Source: Leptolyngbya sp. 'hensonii' (GTDB lineage: Bacteria > Cyanobacteriota > Cyanobacteriia > GCF-001939115). Taken from it: a stretch of 64,000 bases of DNA. The stretch lies in assembly GCF_001939115.1 (NCBI RefSeq), contig NZ_MQTZ01000046.1, forward strand, positions 62,001 through 126,000. Direction: 5' to 3'. The position numbers and the translations under genes are program-made. Under the pieces are notes generated by a model that was not told the origin of the DNA, did not search any database, and worked only from the letters and a program-made list of their open reading frames with translations. Position 1 is the first letter of the stretch. Every line of letters starts with the position of its first letter. This document shows, piece after piece, positions 54,324 through 63,185 of this stretch.

Positions 54324-56090
54324 TCAAAATAAAAATTTCAGGGTAAAAGTCGTCCACCCCTCACGACTCTCCACTTGCAAATCTCCCTGGAGTTGCTCTA
54401 CCAATTTTTGCACCAGAGCCAATCCCAGGCCTGTCCCCCCCTGCTTCCAGGGATCGGAGTTGGGAATCCGGTAGAACTTCTCGAAGATACGCGGCAGTTC
54501 TCCAGGCGGAATCTGGGCCTGGTTTTTCAGGGTGAACTGGAATTGGGCAGGCCAATGATCAACATTGGTTTCTGCCATATGGATCGATCGACTAACCCTG
54601 TAAATGGGCTGATTGGGTTGTTGGGCCACAATAGCCAGAATAATTTGGCCCCCCGCTGGGGTATATTTGCAGGCATTGTTCAACAACTCGACCAGAATCC
54701 GCATCAGGCTGGGACTATGGGTTTTAATCGGGGGTAACCCCTGGGCCAAGTCAATCTGTAACTGCTGCTGAAAGTTTTGTGTCCGGACAATAAAGGGTTC
54801 AATAATCGTAGACAGCCAATCTTCCAGGTGAATCACATCTTCCGACAGCGGATAGGAAGCAGCCTCCAGCCGTTGCAAATCTAACAGATCATTGATCAAA
54901 TCTGCTTCCCGGGCACACTCAGCCTGTAAAATCTCCAAGTAACGTTCTCGTCGATCTGGCGTGGGAGCCACTCGTAACATGTGAATGGCCATTTTCATAT
55001 TGGAAACAGGGGTGCGTAATTCATGGGAAACTGTGCTCAGAAAATCATCCTTGAGCCGATTCAATTTCTCTAACTCTTGCACCTGAGCCTGAGCTGCCTG
55101 ATAGAGTCTGGCCTGCCGAATCGCGATCGCACATTGGTTCGCCACCTGCTGAACCAAACGAATCTCAAATTCCTTGAAGATATAGTCTTCATGGTTAATC
55201 AGCCAGAGATCCCCCAGAACACCCTGATTATCAAAAATAGGACAGGCCAGCATCGCAACCCGCCCCCGATGGGGATTGGGTGCTATCGAGCAAAACTGGA
55301 AATAATTTCCCTGCAATAGTTGATCATAAATCTCCGGGTAATCCCCCATTTGCGCCACCCGCCCCTGGTAAGCAGGCATCGATGTCGTGTATTCGTAGCA
55401 AATCGTGGAAGCTCCCTGATCCAGGTTGTAGAGGGCTGAATTACAGCAGCCAACATTTAATCCTAGGGTTAACTCTTTGACGGCACTCTGTAAAATCTGA
55501 TTTTCATCCAGACTATCCCGCACCTTATCTGTGATGCGTTTTAGCATGGCCTCAAAATTCAGCACCTGCCGCAGTTGGCTAGTCCTCTCATGGACCTGAT
55601 GTTCCAGGTCAATATTCAGTTGCTGGACCTGGCGATATAACGCCGATTGCTGCACTGAAAGGGTCGATCGTTGATGCATGTCAGCCCCGACCTCGATGGT
55701 GATGATTAAGCCCCCGACCTGGCTTTTACCATCATGCCAGGGATAAATCTGCCATTTCACCCAATCGGGTAATCGGGTCGGTGCCAAGATCAGTTCTCCT
55801 TCTCCTGAAACAGACACCCCTGCCAGACAGCGTTCATAAATTGCCGGGTCTTCCTGATCGAGGCGAGGAAACTTATCACAATGGGATTGACCAATCAAAA
55901 GAACAGGGTCACTCAATCCACAACTCTGAAGCCATTTCTGACTGACAACGAGATAGCAAAGATTAAGATCCAGAATCGCGATCGCAGAGGGAGAATACTC
56001 CAGAAGCAAGCGCAATAATTCTTCAGGCTGCTGTTTAAACAACTCCCCAGATTTGATAAGGCCCTGATCCCCGGGCTTATGAGTGGTCAT
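54324..56090 (-). CDS. PAS-GAF sensor histidine kinase
   Basis: A 588-residue kinase: PAS (about 25-135), coiled coil (150-172), GAF (about 175-340; RITDKVRDSLDENQILQSAVKEL and CPIFDNQGVLGDLWLI), HisKA with His in STVSHELRTPVSNMKM near 368, and HATPase (about 450-588). N box LLNNACKYTPAGG and G2 GGTGLGLALVQKL look sound, but the G1 box reads KNQAQIPPGELPRIF rather than DXGXGI, a variant of the RNSGVEI class. Soluble, no membrane segment, no linked regulator. Confidence 0.9.
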   Translation of the reverse strand: MTTHKPGDQGLIKSGELFKQQPEELLRLLLEYSPSAIAILDLNLCYLVVSQKWLQSCGLSDPVLLIGQSHCDKFPRLDQEDPAIYERCLAGVSVSGEGELILAPTRLPDWVKWQIYPWHDGKSQVGGLIITIEVGADMHQRSTLSVQQSALYRQVQQLNIDLEHQVHERTSQLRQVLNFEAMLKRITDKVRDSLDENQILQSAVKELTLGLNVGCCNSALYNLDQGASTICYEYTTSMPAYQGRVAQMGDYPEIYDQLLQGNYFQFCSIAPNPHRGRVAMLACPIFDNQGVLGDLWLINHEDYIFKEFEIRLVQQVANQCAIAIRQARLYQAAQAQVQELEKLNRLKDDFLSTVSHELRTPVSNMKMAIHMLRVAPTPDRRERYLEILQAECAREADLINDLLDLQRLEAASYPLSEDVIHLEDWLSTIIEPFIVRTQNFQQQLQIDLAQGLPPIKTHSPSLMRILVELLNNACKYTPAGGQIILAIVAQQPNQPIYRVSRSIHMAETNVDHWPAQFQFTLKNQAQIPPGELPRIFEKFYRIPNSDPWKQGGTGLGLALVQKLVEQLQGDLQVESREGWTTFTLKFLF

Positions 56091-56276
56091 TTAACCGCCC
56101 TGCTACCTGCCATCTGGTCATCCACACAGAGAAGCGCCTAAATCATCAACTTCGCCAGAAGACTATCCCACTGTTCATCATAATGGACACTCAACCTGTG
56201 GGAATACAAGCTTGGCCCCTCTGAAACCTCAATGTCATGCATTCCTCTAAAAACAAAGTAGAGTTCCAGAAAAAAA

Positions 56277-56576
56277 GCATTAATACACTTCACACAATAA
56301 ATTCAGCCCTCACCTCCTGCCCCCTCATCCCCTTACCCCTTCTCCCACCAGGGCTACCGCGTATACAGATCTCTGAAAAGTTTGGCTCAAGTAAGCAGAT
56401 TCGCGTGAAATCCGCTCTCGGGAGGGGTGGCCCCCAGGGCCGGGGGTGGGTCTAGGAAGGGGAGCAGGAGCGTTGAACCCACCCCTACCCCTCCCAGGAG
56501 GGGATTATGGGTACACAGTAGCCCACCAGGGGTAAAGGGATGAGGGGGTAATACGGTGCATCAAGTATATTAATGC
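56277..56576. repeat. 300-bp composite nested palindrome
   Basis: The outer ends are inverted repeats GCATTAATACACTT (56277-56290) and the complement of AAGTATATTAATGC (56563-56576), 13 of 14 matching. Inside, a second pair of long arms (56320-56366 and 56508-56549; CCCCCTCATCCCC and its complement) is interrupted by an inner palindromic element at 56411-56505 of the CCCCTCC/GGAGGGG family. This looks like one repeat inserted in another. Confidence 0.75.
56411..56505. repeat. inner CCCCTCC/GGAGGGG palindromic element
   Basis: Arms CTCGGGAGGGGTGGCC and the complementary ACCCCTCCCAGGAGGGG lie on either side of a 40-bp centre. The same end sequence occurs at 14367-14382 and 27961-27984. Confidence 0.65.
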
Positions 56577-56772
56577 CCAAAGAACACCCCTATCTTCTTA
56601 GATAAAATTTATACCGTATTTTCAATTTCTTAAAGGATTTTTTTGATGTTCGTTTCCATTCCATCACCTGAGTTCCTGATTAAATCAGGCTCATAGCCTC
56701 AGGCATCAGAAAACAACTGAATAACTGTTTTGGCAACAATCGATACAGTAGATTAGGAGAAGCTGAAGCCTC

Positions 56773-57663
56773 CTAACATCGATAGGCTAGCGCAAAACGT
56801 TCAAAACCTGCCAGATCAGAGCAGACTCGGATCTGGCAATAGCTCCCTTGGCGATGCAGCAGGGAGGCAACCCCCTCAGCCTGCCCCGCCATCATTTCTG
56901 TTAACCAAATTCCCCCTGATCTCAAATAAATTGATCCGGACTGAATCAGGCTGCGAATACAGTCGAGGCCATCTTCCCCTCCGTCCAGAGCCAAATGGGG
57001 CTCGTGACAGGCCACTTCCGGTTGCAGTGTAGGAATCAAATGACTGGGAATATAAGGGGGGTTCGCGATCAAGCCACTCATCTGGCCCTGGTAAGGAAGC
57101 AGAGGATCGAGCCAAGACCCCTGATAAAATCTAATCCGATCTCCCAACCCCAACAAATCAGCGTTGGCCTGGGCCACAGCCAGAGCCGCATGACTCATAT
57201 CAACTGCGTGGATGATGGCCTTGGGGAAAGCGCGGGCCAGACCAAGGGCAATCGCCCCGCTGCCCGTCCCCAGATCGGCCCAATGTCCACAGGTCAGATC
57301 CGAGACTCCACTTTCCTGGGCTGCAGCGATCGCCAGATCAATGATCTGCTCAGTTTCCGGGCGGGGAATCAGGACAGCCGGAGACACCCTGAGTTCAAAG
57401 TCACGCCAGGATGTTCTGCCTGCCAGGTATTGCACTGGTACCCGCTGCTGCACCCGTTGCTGCCAGCGCTCCTCTAACTCGGCCAGGGAAATGTGTAACT
57501 CAACCTGGGGCCAATCTCTAAAAGATTCCAGGCGGAGGGATAACCGATCCAGATTAGAAAGGGACTGCAGGAGCCAATCAACCTCCATACCTGGAATCTG
57601 AAAAGCAGCGGCAGTGGCCAGAGCCTGAGCCCGCCACTGCCACAAGTCTCGACCTGAAACCAC
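56773..57663 (-). CDS. prmC: peptide chain release factor N5-glutamine methyltransferase
   Basis: PrmC methylates the GGQ glutamine of RF1 and RF2. The 296-residue protein starts with GTG at 57661-57663. It has the helical N-domain (about 1-90), then VQYLAGRTSWRDFELRVSPAVLIPRPETEQIIDLA, SAM-binding WADLGTGSGAIALGLA, and the catalytic NPPY in LIANPPYIPSHLI, ending EPHLALDGGEDGLDCI. It follows the Tic22-like gene by 11 bp. Confidence 0.95.
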   Translation of the reverse strand: MVSGRDLWQWRAQALATAAAFQIPGMEVDWLLQSLSNLDRLSLRLESFRDWPQVELHISLAELEERWQQRVQQRVPVQYLAGRTSWRDFELRVSPAVLIPRPETEQIIDLAIAAAQESGVSDLTCGHWADLGTGSGAIALGLARAFPKAIIHAVDMSHAALAVAQANADLLGLGDRIRFYQGSWLDPLLPYQGQMSGLIANPPYIPSHLIPTLQPEVACHEPHLALDGGEDGLDCIRSLIQSGSIYLRSGGIWLTEMMAGQAEGVASLLHRQGSYCQIRVCSDLAGFERFALAYRC

Positions 57664-57674
57664 AGAATCCAGAA

Positions 57675-58481
57675 CTACTTCTTGGGAGCAGATTGAGGAG
57701 CGGGAGCCTGTGGCTTGGGTGGATTCTGTCCCTGACCCTGGGCAGGTTGGAGCGCCCGAATATACTCAACCGACTCCTGAGGAGGAATCAGAACAATCTG
57801 ACCCAACTGAGGATTGTTGCTAGTCTGGAGGGTTTGAATCACACCCTCCAGATTTACCACCTGAATGTCGATCGTGGCAGCCAGATCAGGCTGTTGTTGC
57901 TTAAAGCGCTCCAACATATTTTGGAGTTCTTCCTTCTTGAAAAAGAGCGGAATCACCTGCTCATTCCCTCTCTGAATAGTCAAATAGCCCTTATCTTTCC
58001 CAGCTCGGGCCAAAAACAACGGCACCCCGTTGAACTGGGACACCTGCTGCCCCCCCTGCTGGAGAAGGGTCAGCGCTGACTTCACCTGCTGCTCCATCGG
58101 CACATACTGGAAGTCCAAGCGCTCCGGCTTGTTCTTGCTGGACTGTCCCAACTGGTAGACCTCACCCAGAGAGACAGGCACAACCTTCACATCTTTAGCC
58201 AGGGCAGGATTCTTCGTCTTCAAAGCATCCAGGAAGGCCTGTGCATCCTTCTGACTGATAAATACACCCGCAACAGGAGAACCCTGCTGTCCATTCGGGG
58301 GAGAGGCAACCAGAGGAGACCCCTGGGAGTTGGCAATAGCAAACACCGGCACTGGTCTTAGCTTCTGGACAATCTGGTCTTCTGGTAGGGCCAGCACACG
58401 CATCGCGCCAACCAGAGCGGAACTAACCAGGGTACTGCCGATAATGCTGGCGGTTACTCCCCAACGTACAAGTGCTTTCAT
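57675..58481 (-). CDS. Tic22-family protein
   Basis: A 268-residue exported protein. A signal or anchor (ITASIIGSTLVSSALVGAMRVLA-like, residues 9-31) precedes the Tic22 fold: LRPVPVFAIANSQGSPLVA, GVFISQKDAQAFLDALKTKNP, VKVVPVSLGEVYQL, GVPLFLARAGKDKGYLTIQRGNEQVIPLFFKKEELQNML. The C-terminus is Pro/Ala/Gln rich. Cyanobacterial Tic22 acts in the periplasm as a chaperone for outer-membrane proteins such as Omp85 clients. Likely operon with prmC. Confidence 0.9.
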   Translation of the reverse strand: MKALVRWGVTASIIGSTLVSSALVGAMRVLALPEDQIVQKLRPVPVFAIANSQGSPLVASPPNGQQGSPVAGVFISQKDAQAFLDALKTKNPALAKDVKVVPVSLGEVYQLGQSSKNKPERLDFQYVPMEQQVKSALTLLQQGGQQVSQFNGVPLFLARAGKDKGYLTIQRGNEQVIPLFFKKEELQNMLERFKQQQPDLAATIDIQVVNLEGVIQTLQTSNNPQLGQIVLIPPQESVEYIRALQPAQGQGQNPPKPQAPAPQSAPKK

Positions 58482-58813
58482 GACTTCTCCTGCAAACCTG
58501 CAAATAAGTGATTCACCACTCTCAACTAACGTGAGATTTTCTCTAAAAACTGCTGTGACCTGCGACTACCCGATAATTTTAAAAAACTTTACACAGGGTC
58601 TTGTATTTCCCCATCAGTGTATAGCAGAACTATCAAACTCTGCCAACCCCTATATCCAGGTATCAGTAGGAAAAACCTTGCTCAAAGCCACAAAACGGCA
58701 TTTATGGCCCGGCAATCGGTTCATTTGAAGTTCTTGAACTATTGGACTCAACTCATCAGTCATCCATATCGGGAGACCTTTAAACCAGTAGAAAAGTTCC
58801 GAGGCCATCAAGT
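58482..58813. other. non-coding gap between the AAA gene and the Tic22-like gene
   Basis: A 332-bp gap upstream of the Tic22-like gene and downstream of the AAA gene, both on the minus strand. It should carry the promoter for tic22-prmC. No repeat, RNA or conserved frame is apparent. Confidence 0.4.
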
Positions 58814-60022
58814 TTAAACGAATTTGTGGGTGAATTCATACATCAGGTCAACCCGTCCTTTACGAAGCATAGCTGGATCCAAGCGCTCTGTTGTGTTACA
58901 GGTCATCAGCACAACCAGACGCTGGTCTGCCTGAATACCAGATGCTTCGACAACACTCTGGTAAAGGGTTCCATCCAACAGACTGAGAATATGTTCAGTC
59001 TTATTACTGCGCTGGGCAATTTCAGTTGCCCGGTCTTGAGCCAAATTATCAGCCTCGTTAATGATTAAACAAATTCGTTCCAGGTAGTTAGGGGGTACAA
59101 AGTTTTCCACCGCATCATGGTCAAGAATGAAAATAACATATCGTAAGGACACCAGGATTTCTGAGGCCACCGCTTGTGTCCAGGCAGTTTTTCCGGTTCC
59201 TGGCTCCCCATGCACCAAGACAGCAAGCTGGTTCTGGCTGAGAATAGCCTGCTGTACCTGATCTGTAAAACTCTGGATATCAGTTGGAAAGGAGCGTAAG
59301 GGATAGAGACTCTGAACCTGGCCCACCCGACTTTGGTACCCACTCAACATGACTGCCAAGTTATAGGTCGCTTTATTCACAAGAGGGGCCAGTTCCTTCG
59401 CAATCAGCATGTATCTGCGCCGTCCCCAACTGCCATTCGTGATTTGCAGCCAGATGTGGTACTCCGACCAGTAAGCCAGAAGCGTCCCCAAACTTTCCAG
59501 GCGATTCCAGTCAATAAACCGCCCCACTGGATAGTAAAAGTGACGTTCGCCGAAAGTCTGCGTAATGATATCGGGACGCCCCAAGATATCCAGAACTTTG
59601 AGGACAGTAATTTCCTGCAGCCGACTCAAGACATACTCGATCGGAATATGATTCCGGCTCACTTTTTGGTTAATCGGAGTTTCTGTACTGAGGGTATCTT
59701 TATAACGGTAATCAGGACCAGGTGGGGCTGGCGTGATGTAATCCCAGTACTCATCAATTTCATAGCGAGTATTCTCTGAGAAAACATTGAGCAGGTTAGC
59801 CCACCAGGTATGGTCTCGCCGCCCCAGGGTATTAGCAAGATCACTCACCAGATCCAGAGTTTTTCGGGTCAACTCCATCGGATCGTTCAACACCAACTGG
59901 GTTAAAAATCCCAGATCCAGATCTCGACTTAAGGGACGCCAGCCAGACTTGAGCAAGCTCTGGCCCTGCGTGTTGCGATGCTCTGGAATGTCTTCGTAAT
60001 CACCAAAATATCCCGATCCCAT
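58814..60022 (-). CDS. single-domain AAA ATPase with altered Walker B
   Basis: A 402-residue protein starting at the ATG at 60020-60022 (MGSGYFGDYEDIPEHRN); an earlier start at 60067 lies in a poor context. Residues 1-225 are an unknown mostly helical domain (DLGFLTQLVLNDPMELTRKTLDLVSDLANTLGRRDHTWW). The AAA part follows: Walker A GEPGTGKT near 275, a Walker B-like IINEAD near 330 where the usual Asp-Glu is Asn-Glu, sensor MTCNTTERLDPAMLRKGRVDLMYEF at the end. The late position of the AAA core and loss of the lid helices make it unusual. Function unknown. Confidence 0.75.
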   Translation of the reverse strand: MGSGYFGDYEDIPEHRNTQGQSLLKSGWRPLSRDLDLGFLTQLVLNDPMELTRKTLDLVSDLANTLGRRDHTWWANLLNVFSENTRYEIDEYWDYITPAPPGPDYRYKDTLSTETPINQKVSRNHIPIEYVLSRLQEITVLKVLDILGRPDIITQTFGERHFYYPVGRFIDWNRLESLGTLLAYWSEYHIWLQITNGSWGRRRYMLIAKELAPLVNKATYNLAVMLSGYQSRVGQVQSLYPLRSFPTDIQSFTDQVQQAILSQNQLAVLVHGEPGTGKTAWTQAVASEILVSLRYVIFILDHDAVENFVPPNYLERICLIINEADNLAQDRATEIAQRSNKTEHILSLLDGTLYQSVVEASGIQADQRLVVLMTCNTTERLDPAMLRKGRVDLMYEFTHKFV

Positions 60023-60198
60023 ACTAAGAAGAATGACACGCCATGCATGTATTATAGTGTAATACAAATACTACAGACATTCTGTTGGATGGATGGCTGA
60101 CAAATCTCAATATCTGGCAGTTATCACTACGCAAGCGACTCCTCAAACCCTGATTAATGCCAGTCCGTGCAGACAGACCGGGTTCCCATAAGTATGGG

Positions 60199-60762
60199 TT
60201 ACACATTCACAGGCGTAAACAGCGCTGCTTCGATTCGATTCAAAGCAGCTTCAAACTCATCATTGACAATCTGGATATCGAATTCATCTGCTGCCTCGAC
60301 CTCTGCTCTAGCCCGTTGCAGTCGTTGCGCGATCGCATCCTCCGAATCCTGGGCCCGATTGCGAATCCGATACTCTAACTCACCCAGGGAAGGCGGAAGA
60401 ATAAACATCCGCAAAGCTTCAGGAAAGGTACGGCGAATCTGACGGGCTCCTTCCAGCTCGATCTCCAGAATCACCCACTTGCCCTGAGCAATCTGGTTTT
60501 CGACAGGTTCGCGAGGGGTGCCATAGCAGTTGCCAGCAAACTCCGCCCATTCCAGCAATTCATTATTGGCCACCATTCGCTCAAACTGAGTCCGCGTCAC
60601 AAAGTAGTAGTGCTGTCCATCCACCTCACTGGGACGAGGGGCGCGTGTCGTCACAGAAATGGAAAGATAGAGCTCTGGATGGCGTTTCAAGAGCGATCTC
60701 AGCAAGGTTCCCTTGCCAACACCACTAGGCCCAGTTAAAACAATTAGCCTCCCCAATCCCAT
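60199..60762 (-). CDS. gmk: guanylate kinase
   Basis: Gmk phosphorylates GMP to GDP. The 187-residue protein has the P-loop [10 protein letters not shown] at about 11-20, [21 protein letters not shown] (GMP-binding), [20 protein letters not shown], and the lid with [17 protein letters not shown]. In cyanobacteria it is typically next to the remA-like gene, as here. Confidence 0.96.
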   Translation of the reverse strand: MGLGRLIVLTGPSGVGKGTLLRSLLKRHPELYLSISVTTRAPRPSEVDGQHYYFVTRTQFERMVANNELLEWAEFAGNCYGTPREPVENQIAQGKWVILEIELEGARQIRRTFPEALRMFILPPSLGELEYRIRNRAQDSEDAIAQRLQRARAEVEAADEFDIQIVNDEFEAALNRIEAALFTPVNV

Positions 60763-60872
60763 CTATACTTCCTTCCTGCTAACCAGCTTTCAATTGTAAA
60801 TGTGCAATATTGGCGTCGAATCTCAGAAAAACCAGACATCCACGACTCGACTAAGATTTCGTTGAGCCATTA

Positions 60873-61139
60873 TCAGTCTTCACTTCCGGGTAGATCCTTG
60901 CTGATAATGAATCGATTGGCAACTGTTTCCGGTTGAATAGCAGAAAGAATGATGTGACCGGAATCCGCAATGATAACAGCTCGCGTGCGCCGACCATAGG
61001 TCGCATCGATCAGTTGCCCACGATCGCGGGCATCACTGATCACTCGTTTAATCGGTGCAGACTCTGGGCTAACGATCGCGACAACTCGGTTAGCCGACAC
61101 AATATTGCCAAAACCGATATTGATCAGCTTAATATCCAT
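60873..61139 (-). CDS. remA: RemA/DUF370 family regulator
   Basis: An 88-residue protein starting with [12 protein letters not shown] at the ATG at 61137-61139 (an ATG three codons earlier is less likely). The conserved core [63 protein letters not shown] is diagnostic. In Bacillus RemA is an octameric DNA-binding activator of matrix genes; in cyanobacteria the role is not settled. Upstream of gmk with a 110-bp gap. Confidence 0.92.
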   Translation of the reverse strand: MDIKLINIGFGNIVSANRVVAIVSPESAPIKRVISDARDRGQLIDATYGRRTRAVIIADSGHIILSAIQPETVANRFIISKDLPGSED

Positions 61140-61346
61140 GATGCCCAATAAGCCTGAAAGCGAGCACAGCCCGATTCAATCACTTTACCCTTAATCGTAT
61201 CTGAATCTTCTCATGGTATCTAAATCTTCCGAGTCTCGAAACAGACAGAACCAATACGCAACTTGACGGAGAAAAATCCGGCAAGCCTGTCATTCTTTAT
61301 CAAGACTCCTTTCCGACAATGGTCAGGTACTCTTTCAAGCATTGTC

Positions 61347-61898
61347 ATGAAGACAAATCACCTCAACCGGGGTTTCTCCCTCCTGGAACTGCTAATTGTG
61401 TTGTTTATCATGGGAGTCGCAGCCACAATCACAGTTCCCCCCTGGTTAGGATTCATGAATACTCAGCGTTTAAACGCCAGCCAGGACCGCATTTACTGGG
61501 CTATGCGGATAGCCCAAAGCAATGCCATGAAGGATAAAATCACCTGGCAGGTCAGTTTTCGCCAGGTTCAGGACAGACTTCAGTGGGCCATTCATCCGGC
61601 AACCTCCAGCAAGGTTTCCCTGGCTCTCCTGGAATGGCAGGAACTGTCACACATCCGCATAGATACTAGGGAAACCACCTTGGATTGCTCCAAGAAGAGT
61701 TGCCAGGGCATCGAAAATATCTGGCGGGTCCAATTTAACGACAAAGGAAATACCAACGGGCAATTAGGACGCATCACGCTGGCTTCTAAGCAAGGGGGCA
61801 GGACAAGACGTTGCATTATTGTTTCTACCCTGATCGGCAACATCCGGACCGGCAAAGACCACACTGTTCCCGACACAGAAAAACGGTATTGCTACTGA
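61347..61898 (+). CDS. type IV pilin-like protein
   Basis: A 183-residue prepilin starting at the ATG at 61347 (MKTNHLNRGFSLLELLIVLFIMG). The prepilin peptidase site is at RG|FSLLE, with the Glu at mature position 5 and a 20-residue hydrophobic N-helix. The C-terminal globular half holds four cysteines (CSKKSC, CIIV and CY at the end), a GspH/FimT-like pattern. It is probably a minor pseudopilin in type IV pilus assembly or DNA uptake. An upstream in-frame ATG at 61263 would put 28 residues before the leader and is unlikely. Confidence 0.88.
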   Translation: MKTNHLNRGFSLLELLIVLFIMGVAATITVPPWLGFMNTQRLNASQDRIYWAMRIAQSNAMKDKITWQVSFRQVQDRLQWAIHPATSSKVSLALLEWQELSHIRIDTRETTLDCSKKSCQGIENIWRVQFNDKGNTNGQLGRITLASKQGGRTRRCIIVSTLIGNIRTGKDHTVPDTEKRYCY

Positions 61899-61988
61899 AG
61901 CATCCAGCCTCCCCAGAAGCGGAGTGTAGACCGAGAAGACTGACAGAGAGCGTGTGGCAGGGTGAGGCCCAAACAATCATCCCAAAAA

Positions 61989-63185
61989 TCAGTTGACATC
62001 GCACGATGCTTCTGAACCCACCGCCTCGGCAATCGACCCCATGCCCTGCTGATCCAATTTTTGTAGGAGTCCAGCCAGGATCTGACGCACCATCCAAGGC
62101 CCCCTATAAATCCAACCCGTATAGACCTGCACTAGACTGGCTCCAGCGACAATTTTCTCCCAGGCATGCTCTGCCGTGAAGATACCGCCCACCCCCACAA
62201 TCATTAACTTTCCCCCAGTTTGCTGACGAATAAAACGAATGATCTCAGTCGATCGTTGCCGTAGGGGTGCACCACTAATCCCGCCAGACTCTTCCTGAAG
62301 GCTCTGGCCCGTTGCTGCCAGAATCTGGGTCTTCAACCCCTCCCGCCGAATGGTTGTATTCGTGGCAATCACCCCAGCCAGGCGATGGCGTTGAGCCAGA
62401 TCCACAATAGCAGCAATCTCATCCCATTCCAGGTCCGGTGCGATCTTGACCAATAACGGTTTATGTTGTGAGTTTTCCTGTTGTAACCCCAATAGGATTG
62501 GCTCCAACTGTTCTACAGCCTGGAGCGATCGCAGACCTGGGGTATTGGGAGAACTGACATTCACCACGAAATAATCCCCCCACGGTTGCAGTAAGCGAAA
62601 GCTACTCACATAATCCTGGGTTGCTTCCTCCAGGGATGTCACCTTCGACTTACCCAGATTGATTCCTACCGGAGTAGCAAATTTTCCTGTTCCGACCTGT
62701 GAATTTTCCCCAGCCTGAATCCCTGCCTCGGCGGAGTTCTGGGCATTGCATCGGACACTGAGCCTCTCTGCCATGGCCATAGCCCCCCGATTGTTGAACC
62801 CCATCCGGTTCAGGGCAGCATCATCATCGGGCAGTCGAAACAGCCGGGGTCGAGGATTACCGGGCTGGGCCTGGAACGTGACCGTACCCAGTTCAGTAAA
62901 CCCAAACCCCAGATCAGACCAGATACCAGCAGCCAGACCATCTTTGTCAAATCCAGCAGCCAGACCCACCGGATTAGGTACCGTCAACCCCCAACAGTCC
63001 TGGCTTAAGCGGGGGTGGTTCAGACACAGAAGCTGCGCCAATCGGCCCCGGAACCAGCGACTGCTGGGTTGCTCCGCCCGATCGAGACGACTCAGCACCT
63101 GCATCACCTGCTGATGCACCCACTCTGGATCCATCTGTAATCCATCAAACAGAATTGCCTGAGTACTGAACTGATAGAGATTCAA
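61989..63185 (-). CDS. pyrD: quinone-dependent dihydroorotate dehydrogenase
   Basis: Class 2 PyrD oxidises dihydroorotate to orotate in pyrimidine synthesis, passing electrons to quinone at the membrane. The 398-residue protein starts at a TTG (63183-63185) with AAGGA upstream. Visible are the N-terminal quinone helices (about 1-50), [15 protein letters not shown] (FMN), [15 protein letters not shown], the catalytic Ser in [24 protein letters not shown] (Lys), and the FMN phosphate site [17 protein letters not shown]. Slightly longer than usual (about 336-380) with a small insertion near residues 150-170. Confidence 0.95.
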   Translation of the reverse strand: MNLYQFSTQAILFDGLQMDPEWVHQQVMQVLSRLDRAEQPSSRWFRGRLAQLLCLNHPRLSQDCWGLTVPNPVGLAAGFDKDGLAAGIWSDLGFGFTELGTVTFQAQPGNPRPRLFRLPDDDAALNRMGFNNRGAMAMAERLSVRCNAQNSAEAGIQAGENSQVGTGKFATPVGINLGKSKVTSLEEATQDYVSSFRLLQPWGDYFVVNVSSPNTPGLRSLQAVEQLEPILLGLQQENSQHKPLLVKIAPDLEWDEIAAIVDLAQRHRLAGVIATNTTIRREGLKTQILAATGQSLQEESGGISGAPLRQRSTEIIRFIRQQTGGKLMIVGVGGIFTAEHAWEKIVAGASLVQVYTGWIYRGPWMVRQILAGLLQKLDQQGMGSIAEAVGSEASCDVN

